A stretch of DNA of 64,000 nt from Anaeramoeba ignava. Lineage: Eukaryota; Metamonada; Anaeramoebidae. Positions 35,601-46,982 of this stretch are shown here, piece by piece (position 1 is the first letter of the stretch; each line of letters starts with the position of its first letter). A program made the position numbers and the translations under genes. Location: positions 224,001-288,000 of the forward strand of contig JAPDFW010000066.1 in the NCBI GenBank assembly GCA_028826165.1, given 5' to 3'. The notes beneath the pieces were generated by a model, which did not search any database, was not told the DNA's origin, and was given only the letters and a program-made list of their open reading frames with translations.

Positions 35601-38600
35601 CAATATTGTTTCTTTGTTTTGAATATTGATAGAACCTGAGGCAAGAAACCATCCAATAAGAATTCCCAATGAATGTGTAAGATGAATTTTGGTAGATACA
35701 AAAGAATTAGGAATTTGGGATTTTTTGTCTGCGATTTTCAGAACAATGTGATTTAATTGTTGGGAAGAATTAACATAAATGCGTTTTGTAACAGGAACAC
35801 GATGACCAACCTTGAGATCAGAACCTTTGATGGCAACAATACGGTTGTTTTTTCTGATTAAGAAAGATTTTGCTTTTGTTCCTGTGACTTTTCTTCCTGA
35901 TTCTGTGGTGATTTCCACAAGAGTGGAAGAACCATCTGAATTTATTGGCAAATGTTTTGTTAAAGCAGTAACTTTTTTCCACTGCATTTTGGCGTTTGGA
36001 GATACAGAAAGAACGGAAAATTCGTGAGATTTCGAAACATCAAGATAAGTGGTATTATTAGGCAAATTCTTTTTGAAATGGGAGAATTTTTGGGGAAGGA
36101 ATTTAATTAAGGAATCGATAAAATCTCCAATTTTGGTGAATGAAATTTTGTTGTTTTCACGGATGATTATCATCTCTTTCCAATCAATCGAGTTAAGAGT
36201 CATTTGAGTAGCAGGTTCTCCGATAGATTGTGCGGCAAGAGAACCTACCATTTCACCTGGATAAGCGAGAGATTGTTGAAAACGAGTTTCAATTTCGCCT
36301 ATGATCCAGTTGAGAGCTTGAGAATTCAGTCTGTACTTCTCGATGACACGGCGACTTGCCAAAGTTGTGCGTAGAAGAATGCTGAAAAGAAGGGTTGCGT
36401 TATTCTGGTGTTCTCTTGAGATGGGATCATCGCCTGGAACAACGATAAGTTTGTTGCAGAGATCATTTACTTTATCGATGACCTCTATTGGATGTAAATC
36501 AGTTGTTGAAGTGTGATCAATTTCGAATTTAGTTTTGGCGTTAGAAATAAGACGTTGCAAATCAACAGGAAGAGGCACACGAGCTTTGTTTTGCGGGAGC
36601 ATGATTTCCTCGCAAAGAAGTTTTTTATAATCTATGAGTGATTTGACTTCTTCTTCAAGTCGGTCTTGAACTCTAACGCTTGTTTGGATGTCTTCAACGA
36701 CTTCCATTCTCATGAAATCCTCATCAAATCTTTTTCTATTTTTATTAAAAGAGAATTCTTGGATCACTTTTTCATTACTAAAATTCACGAGATCCAAAAC
36801 TTGCTCTTCCACTTTGACTCCATCCATTCCGTCTTCTCCGTAGCTGAATTGAAGAACTTGACCTGATGAATTCCGCACTGTTCCGTCGTATTGAACACAT
36901 ACATCCTCCATGGCTTTTACTAATCTTCTCTGAATATATCCTGTTTCAGATGTTTTGACTGCTGTATCCACTAAACCTTCTCTTCCTCCCATTGCGTGGA
37001 AGAAGAATTCTTGTGGTGTTAATCCTCTTAGGTATGAATTCTCAACAAATCCTCTACTTTCAGGTCCAAGATCTTCTTTTGTGAAGTGTGGAAGTGTTCT
37101 TAGTCTGAATCCGAATGGGATACGTTTACCTTCGACCTTTATATAAATTTATAAATTTATAATTTATAATTTATCGACATTATAAATTTATATAATTTTA
37201 ATTATAATTTATAATTGAATTTTAATTTATAATTTATAATTGAATTTTAATTTTATATAATTTTATAATTTATAATTGAATTTTAATTTTATATAAATTT
37301 ATAATTTATAATTGAATTTTAATTTTATATAAATTTATAATTTTATATAATTTTATAAATTAATTTTAATTTATAGTATTTACCTGCTGTCCAACACAAG
37401 CAATAATCTGTGAAATATTCAAATAACTCCCTTTAGATCCTGATGTAACCATAGTTTTAATATTATTCGTATCATCCAATGATTTCTTCGCTTTCTCACC
37501 AGCTTCTTTCACAGCTTTATTCAAAACAGCATTGACTTGATCTTCAAAAGATTCTTGCAAAGTCATCCCTGTTTTAATATCCAAATGACCATGCCGAGCC
37601 TCAGTAATCAACTTAGTAACACCCTTCTTGGCTCCACGAATTGTATCCTCAATAACATTTAAGGTTTGTCTGTTGGCAATAGTATCACTGATCCCAATCG
37701 TATATCCTCTCTGAAGAAGCCAATTATTAATCAGCAATTGTGTTTCATTCAAGATTTTCTTTGTCGCTTCTCTTCCTTTTTCATTGAAAACAACATGGAT
37801 CAAACTTTTGCGTTTTTGTCCAATTATTTCTCTTGAAAGACTTCCTTCCAAAAGTTCGCCTTGTTGAATAATAACCTTGGAATCAAAGCGAGAAATAATG
37901 GAATCAGGTGGTTCGTTGTTATCACCTTTTTCCTCATCAATGATCTGAAACAAATTCACATCAGGAACAAGCATGGAATAGATCTGCTTGCCAGTCCACA
38001 AAGGACGAGGTTTAAGAATTGCAGGAACTGGAAGGGTTCCGTCAAAATCACTGATCCAAATCACAAGATTCATGACTTCGTCTTTCTCAAGAAAATTGTC
38101 TCGACGTGTGAACACCTTAGATCCTAAAAGAGAATCTTGCACAATTCCAATTACAGGCCCGTTTTTTTGAGGCGTGATAATTTGTCGTGGAGACATGATC
38201 AACTCAAATACTTCCGCTCGTGATAATAAATCTTGTGGAACATGCAGATTCATTTCATCACCATCAAAATCAGCGTTATAAGGTGTGCAATTTAATGTAA
38301 GTATTTTTGATGCGAAAAAATTGTGATTTGAATCTCCTGTTGTGATATCATATGCTTCATCGAAAAAAATCTCACGAATACTATCAATTTTACTCCAACA
38401 AACTTCACTTTCCTGAATAATGTGCTTAAGCGCCCATTCTTCACAGTTGATATTTTCAACATTGATTCCTCTTGTTTTCGAATAGGCTAAATACCGCCAA
38501 AATTCGCTTAATCTATTTGCTTTTTTTTCTGATGCTTTTGAATAAAGATATCCGATTCTTTCCCAGAAATTATAAACATTTTGGAAATTAGAGGTTGAAA

Positions 38601-41600
38601 TTTCCCATTTTCTTTCTCCAAACAAATAATAAGATCTCAAATTGATTCCAAATTGTTTCATTAATGTTGATAAAGAATCGATCATTGTTTGTGGAAAGCT
38701 TGCAAAGCGTATTTCCATTTTTTTCGTATCAGAAAATCTTTTTGTGAAGAAACCAATTAAATCGCTAAGAGTAAATTCATTTCCACAAGAACATTGACCA
38801 AAAATACCACGAAGAAACTGGCGTTTAACTATCAAACTCGAGTTCCGAATCCATTCAGGAACTGTTCTCATTCGTAAAACCACATCTCTTATTGAATCTT
38901 TTTTGTAAACAACAGAATCGCTCAAAATTAATAAAAACATTGTGATTAAAGATTGTGATTTTAGCTTAATTTGGAAATGTAGTGGATTGAAACTGTTTGG
39001 ACATCAGCAGCAATGCCCAAAGATTGCAAATCCATTTGAATAGTCTGGATATCTGTTTGGGATTGTGCCTTGAATATCAAAGTTTTGTTACTAAGATCTG
39101 TGGAAAGTTGGGAATTATTATACAGACCGAAAAAGATATCCTGCAAGACCTGCAAGAAGAATTTGCCTGTGATCATCTTTGGCAATATCAAGCAAGTGAT
39201 AGCGAGAAAGATCGTTGATAATATTATTTATTTGTTGAGCGGAGAAATCTTGCAAATGAGAAATAATTGATTTTTGGGAAAGGATTTTTTGTCCGCTTTC
39301 GAAATCAACAGAAGGAAGTTTTTGGTTGTGCACAATTAAGTAATCATTAGTTGTTAGATTTTTAGCAGTTATTCTGGAGTTGTTTTTGGTGATGAAAGGA
39401 TGTTCTTCAGTGCATTTAATACAATGACCGCTTTCTGTTAAAATTTCATAGCATTTGTAATGAAATTCTGAAGGTGAAATTTTATGGAACTTGACAATTG
39501 AGCTTCTGTAAATTTGAAGCGATTTATTTGTCTCACGACAAGAGAAGATTTGTGAGTTATTTTGAAAGGCAGAGATGCTGCGAATAGGGATTGTCCCGAA
39601 TAGAGTATTGATTGGAGTGTTTCCATGAAGACAAACACTCAAATTAAGTCTAAAAGTGGAATAAGGCATGACACGAATTTTATGGCCCATCATAGACATT
39701 TTGTGCAGTGAGGGCTGTCGATTAAATACAATTACATCTCCGTCTCGAAGATGTCTTTCCACTTTGTATCCCACAGCAAGATGCAGATCACTTTCTCTTT
39801 GAATAAATCTCAAATCATGTCTAGTTCCATCGTCTCTAATAATATAGTTTGCTCCATTTAGTTGAGTTGGTCCATTGCGAACAAGTTCGTATAGTTCGTG
39901 GCTATTGAATGGTGTTACAACTTCTGGGTATGTCATATTTAATGCAACAGAACGCGGAACGCCAACCTTTTTATCGAAAAATTAAAATTCAATTTAAAAT
40001 TAAATCAAAATATTTTTTTTAAAATAACAAACTTCATCTATTCCAATTGTTGGATCAGGAGTAATAACAGTTCTTGCACTAAAATCAACTCTTTTTCCCA
40101 TTAAATTCCCACGAATTCGCCCTTCTTTCCCTTTCAATCTTTGAACAAAAGCTTTAAGAGGACGACCAGATCTATGAATAGAAGGGTCCATTCCAGGTAT
40201 TTCATTGGTAATCAAAGTAGCAACATGATATTGAAGAATATTAGTCATTTCATCAATTTCAGATAAAATGGCACCTTGTTTAGGTTTCTCTTCAAGAGCT
40301 CTATTTATTTTGAGGATATCAGATAATTTATATGTGATATCGTCCTGTGATCTCCGCATTGGATCTGCTTGTACTGATGGTCGAACACATGGCGGTGGTA
40401 CAGGAATGCATGTTACTATCATTGATTCTGGTCTTGTATATTTTGGATCAATTCCAAATGCTCGCCAATCCGAATCTGTTATTTTCCGTAATATATCAAG
40501 AACTTGTTCTGGTTTGTATAATGTTTTTCTGGCTTGTGAATCATTAGACTATTTAAAATATAAATAATATAAATATAATAAATATAATAAATATAATAAA
40601 TATAATATAATAAATATAATAAATATAATAAATATAATAAATATAATAAATATAAATAATATAATAAATATAATAAATATAAATAAATATAATAAATATT
40701 ATAAATATAATAAATAATATAAATATTTAGATAGGAATTGTTCTGTGACATACCTTTCTAGGTCCATGATAAATTTTTAATTCTTTACGAGAAATTTTTG
40801 GTTGAGAAGTATTACATCCTTTTCGACGACGCCAAACGCGAGCTCCAGTAGGATTTTTTGGATCTTCATATTGTGGATCTTCTTGAAAAAGTTCTCTTCC
40901 AACTTCGGGATCTCGTATATATTCATATCCAGAATCATTTTGCTCGTTTTCACGTGAATCATTTACATATAAACAAAGTGATTTTGTTGATGCGAGTTTG
41001 CAAATAACCCGAAATCTCTCTTGTTTTTTCAAAGTTTTAATTGCATCAATGAAATCGGGATTATCCTATTGAAATTTGAAGATAATTTCATTATAAATTT
41101 AATTATAAATTTAATTATAAATTTAATTATAAATATAATTATAAATTTAATTATAAATTTAATTATAAATTTAATTATAAATTTCATTATAAATTTAATT
41201 ATAAATTTAATTATAAATTTAATTATAAATTTAATTATAAATTTAATTATAAATTTAATTATAAATTTCATTTTAAATTTCATTTTAAATTTCATTTTAA
41301 ATTTCATTTTAAATTTCATTTTAAATTTCATTTTAAATTTCATTTTAAATTTAATTATAAATATAATTATAAATTTCATTATAAATTTAATTATAAATAT
41401 AATTATAGATTTAATTATAAATTTAATTATAAATTTAATTATAAATTTAATTATAAATTTAATTATAAATTTAATTATAAATTTAATTATAAATTTAATT
41501 ATAAATTTAATTATAAATTTAATTATAAATTTAATTATAAATTTCATTATAAATTTAATTATAAATATAATTATAAATTTAATTATAAATATAATTATAA

Positions 41601-44451
41601 ATTTCATTTTAAAATAATTATAAATTTAATTATAAATATAATTTTAAATTTAATTATAAATTTTGATATAAATATAATTATAAATTTTGATATAAATATA
41701 ATTATAAATATAATTATAAATTTAATTATAAATTTAATTATAAATTTAATTATAAATTTAAATTTAATTATAAATTTCATTTTAAATTTAATTATAAATT
41801 TAATTATAAATTTCATTATAAATTTAATTATAAATTTAATTATAAATTTAATTATAAAATATAATTTTAAATTTCATTATAAATTTAATTATAAATTTAA
41901 TTATAAATATAATTATAAATTTAATTATAAATATAATTATAAATATAATTATAAATTTAATTATAAATTTAATTATAAATTTAATTATAAATATAATTAT
42001 AAATTTAATTATAAATTTAATTATAAATTTAATTATAAATTTAAAAAGGGAATTTAAATTATTTTTTTCTCCTTTTGTTTTTTTCTTATTTAATAAAAAA
42101 ATTAAAAAACAAAAGGAGAAAAAAAAAAGGTGAATAATTTAAAAAGTTTCATTTTTCACAATTTATAAATTAATAAGAAAAATTTTTTATAATAAATGAA
42201 TGTGGGCAAAAAATAAAATTAGATAAGAAAAAAAACTTACATATTCTAAAAGTAATCTTCCACAATTATTACAAACACAAGATAAAATTTTAGTTATTTT
42301 GGGTAAAAACCCAATATGATACACAGGTTTTGCAAGATCTATATGACCAAAATGACCAATACATTCATTAGGCCCTCCTCCACAAGTTTCACATCTTATA
42401 TTATCTGATGTTCCTAAACGAAGATCTGCTAAACCACCTGTTTTTGGTTTATTATTTTCATACATTTCATAATGTTCAATTTTAGCAACAGACATACTTC
42501 TCTATTTTCCATTTATACAAAATTTTTCATAAGGAATTTAATTATAAATTTAATTATAAATTTAATTATAAATTTAATTATAAATTTAATTATAAATTTC
42601 ATTATAAATATAATTATAAATTTCATTATAAATTTAATTATAAATTTAATTATAAATTTAATTATAAATTTAATTATAAATTTAATTATAAATATAATTA
42701 TAAATTTAATTATAAATTTCATTATAAATTTAATTATAAATATAATTATAAATTTAATTATAAATTTATTTATAAATATAATTATAAATATAATTATAAA
42801 TATAATTATAAATTTAATTATAAATTTAATTATAAATTTAATTATAAATTTAATTATAAATTTATTTATAAATATAATTATAAATTTAATTATAAATTTA
42901 ATTATAAATTTAATTATAAATTTAATTATAAATTTAATTATAAATTTAATTATAAATTTAATTATAAATTTAATTATAAATATAATTATAAATATAATTA
43001 TAAATTTAATTATAAATTTAATTATAAATTTAATTATAAATTTAATTATAAATTTAATTATAAATTTAATTATAAATTTAATTATAAATTTAATTATAAA
43101 TATAATTATAAATTTATTTATAAATATAATTATAAATATTAAAATAAATATAATTATAAATTTAATTATAAATTTAATTATAAATTTAATTATAAATTTA
43201 ATTATAAATTTAATTATAAATTTAATTATAAATTTAATTATAAAATTAATTATAAATTTTAAAATAAATATAATTATAAATTTAATTATAAATTTATTGG
43301 AAAGTTTATTTCTGAAGTTAATTATAAATTTTAAAATAAATTTAATTATAAATTTTAAAATAAATTTAATTATAAAATTAATTATAAATATAATTATAAA
43401 ATTAATTATAAATTTAATTATAAATTTAATTATAAATTTTAAAAATAAATTTAATTCATAATTGATTAGAAGTTTTGTTATAAATTTATTGGAAAGTTTA
43501 TTTCTGAAGTTAATTATAAATTTAATTATATATTTAATTATAAATATAATTATAAATTTTAAAATAAATATAATTATAAATTTTATTATAAATTTAATTA
43601 TAAATTTAATTATAAATTTAATTATAAATTTAATTATAAATTTAATTATAAATATAATTATAAATTTCATTTTAAATTTAATTATAAATTTTATTATAAA
43701 TTTAATTATAAATTTAATTATAAATTTAATTATAAATTTAATTATAAATTTAATTATAAATTTAATTATAAATTTAATTATAAATTTAATTCATAATTAA
43801 TTAGAAGTTTTGTTATAAATTTATTGGAAAGTTTATTTCTGAAGTTAATTATAAATAATGACGTCATAAAACAATTTATTAAAAAAAAAATTTTTTTTAG
43901 TTAATTAAATTTAATTCTTTTCTTTTTTTCATTTAATTTATTTCTATTTCCTTAATTTAGTTAATTTAGTTAATTTTTTATTTACAAATTTAATTCAAAA
44001 ATTAATTTATTGTTTGTTAAATATTGTTTGTTAAAATTTATTATGTGTTTTGTGTGTTAAAAAAAAAATATAAAACAAAACACAAAAAATTGATTTAATT
44101 TATAAATTGTGGACTTAATTCTTAATTTAAATTTAACTTAAATCAAAAAATTTTAAATTATAAATAAATTATAAATTATATTTTCAAAAAAATTAAAACA
44201 AAAGAAGAAAAAGAATAAGAAGAAGAAAAAAACAAAAAGTAGACAATTTAAATTTAAATTGAAATTGTTATAATAATTTTAAATTTAAAAGGAAAAAAAA
44301 TAAAAAAATAAAAAAAAAATATCTCGTTTTTTGAGTTATATTTTTTTTTTGATTTAAAAAATTATTATTTTATAAATACAATTTCATCAGCACTAAAAAT
44401 ACCAAATTGAACTCTTGTGATTTTTTTTAACGGAACATTATTTTTATCCAT
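32632..44451 (-). CDS. RPB1: RNA polymerase II largest subunit RPB1 with two inteins
   Basis: Seen: six exons, 44380-44451, 42241-42501, 40754-41065, 40033-40548, 37384-39966 and 32632-37136. Exon 1 encodes only 24 residues ending FGIFSADEI. Exon 2 holds the zinc region ([17 protein letters not shown]). Later come [54 protein letters not shown], the bridge-helix/trigger-loop block [18 protein letters not shown], and a CTD of 26 YSP octads ending DTSDEN. Known: this is the catalytic subunit that makes mRNA. Removing the two inteins (448 and 520 codons) leaves about 1,780 residues, a normal RPB1 size. Odd: two compensating one-base frame breaks inside intein A (about 39131 and 38955) and one inside the CTD (about 32942). 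Introns 1 and 2 are 12-bp repeat arrays. Divergent with COG2. Confidence 0.95.
32650..33290 (-). repeat. RPB1 C-terminal domain, 26 octad repeats
   Basis: Twenty-six 24-bp units encode Y-S-P-[ST]-S-P-R-[TSV], an octad version of the YSPTSPS heptad with Arg at position 7 and an extra Thr/Ser/Val. The frame breaks in the fifteenth unit from the domain's N-terminal end: the top strand near 32940 reads GTTCTGGTGATG where its neighbours read GTTCTTGGTGATG. One restored base keeps the octads running to the stop. Without it, translation runs into a His/Leu/Gln/Ile-rich frame to 32544. Confidence 0.85.
34632..36191 (-). other. Intein B of RPB1, in the trigger loop
   Basis: Seen: 520 codons in frame between [10 protein letters not shown] and [19 protein letters not shown], which are contiguous in other RPB1 proteins. 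It starts [12 protein letters not shown] (Ser1). A block-B-like [13 protein letters not shown] has Lys where His is usual. A motif [13 protein letters not shown] and a second [16 protein letters not shown] are degenerate LAGLIDADG helices, the first lacking its acidic residue. Block F is [19 protein letters not shown], and the end is MMD before Thr+1. The usual His-Asn is therefore Met-Asp. A Lys/Thr repeat of 9-bp units (35240-35395) sits between the endonuclease motifs. Known: inteins self-excise and ligate the flanks. The endonuclease looks dead; splicing competence is uncertain because block B His and the terminal Asn are changed. Confidence 0.88.
38290..39633 (-). other. Intein A of RPB1, beside the NADFDGD catalytic loop
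   Basis: Seen: N-extein FRLNLSV, then Cys1 ([13 protein letters not shown]), and at the far end [10 protein letters not shown] followed by Cys+1 and [13 protein letters not shown]. Block B is [17 protein letters not shown] with the expected Thr-x-x-His. Block F is [14 protein letters not shown]. The penultimate residue is Leu rather than His. Endonuclease-like helices are LLAGLAGYL and [13 protein letters not shown]; both lack the acidic residue of active LAGLIDADG enzymes. Two frame breaks flank the stretch [13 protein letters not shown] to IHYISKL: one at a T5 run (about 39131-39135) and one near 38955 by an A run. They cancel, and the frame before and after is the same. Length about 448 codons. 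Intein identity is certain; whether the breaks are real is not. Confidence 0.9.
40549..40753 (-). other. RPB1 intron 3, (AATATAAAT)n
   Basis: Donor GTATGTCACA, acceptor TTAAATAG. The interior is tandem ATAATAAAT/ATAT repeats. Splicing joins YHGPRK to [16 protein letters not shown] in phase 0. Confidence 0.85.
41066..42240 (-). repeat. RPB1 intron 2, 12-bp repeat TTATAAATTTAA
   Basis: Donor GTAAGT at 42240, acceptor CAATAG. About 970 bp is an array of a 12-bp unit (TTATAAATTTAA) with variants ending TTTCAT or TATAAT. Near the 5' splice site lies a long inverted repeat (42062-42127). All three frames of both strands stay open, giving Ile/Asn/Leu or Lys/Phe/Ile frames that are not genes. Confidence 0.88.
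42502..44379 (-). repeat. RPB1 intron 1, 12-bp repeat TTATAAATTTAA
   Basis: An 1,878-bp intron (donor GTATTTATAA, acceptor AAAATAG) separating the 24-codon first exon from the zinc-region exon. From 42530 to 43860 it carries the same 12-bp unit as intron 2, plus three copies of a longer segment around TTATTGGAAAGTTTATTTCT (43291, 43479, 43821). From 43860 to 44370 the sequence is AT-rich and mostly non-repetitive; I see no gene there. Confidence 0.85.
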
Positions 44452-44648
44452 TGCAAATCAATCGTTCAAATATCAAATAAAAAAAAAATTTGTAAAGATA
44501 AAAATGTTTTTTTCATTTTTTTTTTAAAATTATTTAATTTAAAAAAATTTTTTTTTAATTTTTATTTTTTTTATTTAAATTAATAAAAATAAAAACAAAT
44601 TTTTCATTTTTTTTCAATTTTCATTTTCATTTTTTCTTTTTAAAAAAA
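44452..44648. promoter_or_regulatory. Divergent promoter of RPB1 and COG2
   Basis: 197 bp between the two starts. On the COG2 side T-rich CATTTTT elements repeat just before the ATG (TTTTCATTTTTTTTCAATTT, 44602-44640). On the RPB1 side AAACATTTTTATC lies about 50 nt before its start. Confidence 0.5.
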
Positions 44649-46883
44649 ATGTCTTTTTTAAAACCTGAATATTTTTTTACAGACAATTTTTATGTTGAAG
44701 AATTTATAAGAGAAGCAAGACAAGCACTTACACTTGAACAATTCCTGAAAGAATTAAACAACATTCATCATATTCTTAATAACAAACTAGTTGATTTAAT
44801 AAACAAAGATTATTCACAATTTCTATCACTTTCATCAAATCTTATTGGAATTGATAATAAAATCCAACATCTTCTTGAGTCTTTAAATATTATTAAAATA
44901 ACGCTATTAGAATTAAAAGAAAATATTTCCAATTCAAAAAAAGAGCTTGAGGTCAAAATTCAGCATAAAAAAGAAGTCAAGGATCAAATCAAGATCGTCA
45001 AACTTATCATTTCGATAAATCAATTAGTGGAGAAAATTGAAAATCTCTTTACTCAATTCAAATCAACGAAATATCCTCAAATGATCGAAATGATCGCTTC
45101 TCATTTTTGCAAATTGCAAATACTAATTAGTTCACTCCAACAAAAATCCGCGTCAAGAATCAATAAGCAAAACGGCGCCAATCAACTTGATACAAGTTGG
45201 GAGGTTGAGTATGCACAGAATTTTCTCAACGGAATCAAAGACCGTTTTGTTTCCATTCGCAATTCTCTGCTCTTGATTCTTGAAAATTACTCGAGAATCA
45301 TTTTGGAGGAAAAAAATCAAGAAACAACTTTGAATCTTCTTCGTTCCTTCATGATTCTCCGCAAGCCTTCCAAGGCAGAGCAAAACATCAAGGCAATCAT
45401 TCAAGCTCCGCTCTCCGAAATTATCAACCAGAAGAATCTCTCTTCAAAAGGCTTGGAATTCATCTACGACCAAATCCTCAATTACATCAAAAAGGAATTT
45501 TCCTTCTTGTTCAATCTTTGCAACAAACACCATTTGAGCGACTTCTCCTTTTTGGAAAACTCGATATGGAGCGCCATCGAAGAGCTCATTGAATCAGAAA
45601 TACCCACAATCTCTTCAACAAGATACTTTGAGTTATTCAACCAGAACTACCGTGTTTCAATAAAATTTCTCGACCAAATCAAACAAAATTTCATCTTTGA
45701 TCAACAAGGAATCCAAAAATTCGTCACTCACAACTCAACAAAGAAGTTCCTCAAAAAATGGAACTTACTCGCATACTTCCAAATTTGCCTGCTCAAAATA
45801 TCAGAGGAATTCAACACTCTTTGCAATTCCACATCCTTGCAAGACCAAGAGGCGATATTTCTGCAATCGGACATGAAAATATCTCCCGATCATTCTTCTT
45901 TCCTCTTGCAAATATCCAAAAAATTCTGGCTCCAATTGTCTTCATGCTGGAATGACAAGTTTTATTTGGATATTTTAATTCATAAATTCCTCAAACTTTC
46001 TTTCCAATTATTTTCAAAACTCCAAGTTTGGATTTCGCGCCAAATTGCACCAACAAACCAACAAAAACCCTCATCCCAACAACTAATTTTCCTGATTTAT
46101 GACATTCAAGTTCTGATGAAGAATATTCCCGAATTATACAATCAAAATGTGTTGAAATCATTGCGAACAAACGATAAAAATCAAAATATCCAGCAAAATA
46201 ACCAAATTACTCAAGAAAACACAAACCAACAAAACACCCAAATCATTCAGAATATCCAGCAAAATGAGGAAAATTCAATCTCTGTTTTATTCACTCAATC
46301 TCTTAGCGATATTCTTGATTCTCTGCAACAAATATCACAAAATATTAACCAAATAATAATCCAAAATTTCACTCAAATTTGTTCAAAAGAACTTGAGTTT
46401 GTCCGCAAAATAAAAAGCAAATATCACATGACAGACAAACCAACACCAACTGAATGTTCGCCTTCAGTTTCCCAAATTTATACGCCTTTCACTTCGTTTT
46501 TGAATTCCGACTTGATTTCTAATTTGATTGATCAAAATTCCAAATTTATTTGGTCAAAAGGATTGATCCAAAAATTATCAACTAAATATTTTAATGAAGT
46601 CAAAGATTTTATCACTTCTGTTCAAGAAACCGATAATGCTTTAAAAAGATTTCGGTTCAATTTGATGAACACATCTCCAAATTCTCAAGAAAATTCCCAA
46701 AAAAATGAGGAAGAATCTTATATTCAAAAAATTTATCATCAAGTTATTCTTGATATAACAGAATTTAAGAAAATTTCTCTTAGTTTATTATCTCAAAATG
46801 AATCTATTTCTCAAGATGAAGAAATTATAAAAATTTTTTCTCAAATGTCAGAATATATAAATTCTTTAAAAATTCTTTTATAA
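44649..46883 (+). CDS. COG2: Conserved oligomeric Golgi complex subunit 2
   Basis: Seen: one uninterrupted exon of 744 aa. The start MSFLKPEYFFTDNFYVEEFI and the block LVDLINKDYSQFLSLSSNLIGID match the COG2 N-terminal pattern, followed by coiled-coil helices to about residue 120. The rest is helical-bundle sequence with a Gln/Asn-rich insert near residues 515-545. Length is close to animal COG2 (about 740 aa). Known: COG2 belongs to lobe A of the COG tether, which guides retrograde vesicles within the Golgi and binds SNAREs. The ATG follows a T-rich CATTTTT tract and an A run, the usual start context here. Codon use in 45,000-46,000 is less AT-biased than in neighbouring genes. Confidence 0.82.
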   Translation: MSFLKPEYFFTDNFYVEEFIREARQALTLEQFLKELNNIHHILNNKLVDLINKDYSQFLSLSSNLIGIDNKIQHLLESLNIIKITLLELKENISNSKKELEVKIQHKKEVKDQIKIVKLIISINQLVEKIENLFTQFKSTKYPQMIEMIASHFCKLQILISSLQQKSASRINKQNGANQLDTSWEVEYAQNFLNGIKDRFVSIRNSLLLILENYSRIILEEKNQETTLNLLRSFMILRKPSKAEQNIKAIIQAPLSEIINQKNLSSKGLEFIYDQILNYIKKEFSFLFNLCNKHHLSDFSFLENSIWSAIEELIESEIPTISSTRYFELFNQNYRVSIKFLDQIKQNFIFDQQGIQKFVTHNSTKKFLKKWNLLAYFQICLLKISEEFNTLCNSTSLQDQEAIFLQSDMKISPDHSSFLLQISKKFWLQLSSCWNDKFYLDILIHKFLKLSFQLFSKLQVWISRQIAPTNQQKPSSQQLIFLIYDIQVLMKNIPELYNQNVLKSLRTNDKNQNIQQNNQITQENTNQQNTQIIQNIQQNEENSISVLFTQSLSDILDSLQQISQNINQIIIQNFTQICSKELEFVRKIKSKYHMTDKPTPTECSPSVSQIYTPFTSFLNSDLISNLIDQNSKFIWSKGLIQKLSTKYFNEVKDFITSVQETDNALKRFRFNLMNTSPNSQENSQKNEEESYIQKIYHQVILDITEFKKISLSLLSQNESISQDEEIIKIFSQMSEYINSLKILL

Positions 46884-46982
46884 ACAAAACAAAAAAAAAG
46901 AAAGAAAGAAAAAAAATTTTTTTTAATTGAAAAATTATTTTTTTTGCTTTTTTTTTTTCATTTTTTTTCTTTTAAATAAAAA

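Noticed and set aside
39040-39130. 26-nt intron GTATAATAA...TTCCACAG inside intein A
   Set aside because: Splicing it leads to a stop within a few codons and removes sequence that aligns with the endonuclease-like domain.
41021-43800. Long open frames of Ile/Asn/Leu or Lys/Phe/Ile in RPB1 introns
   Set aside because: They are the 12-bp repeat TTATAAATTTAA read in any frame of either strand, bounded by good splice sites of RPB1.
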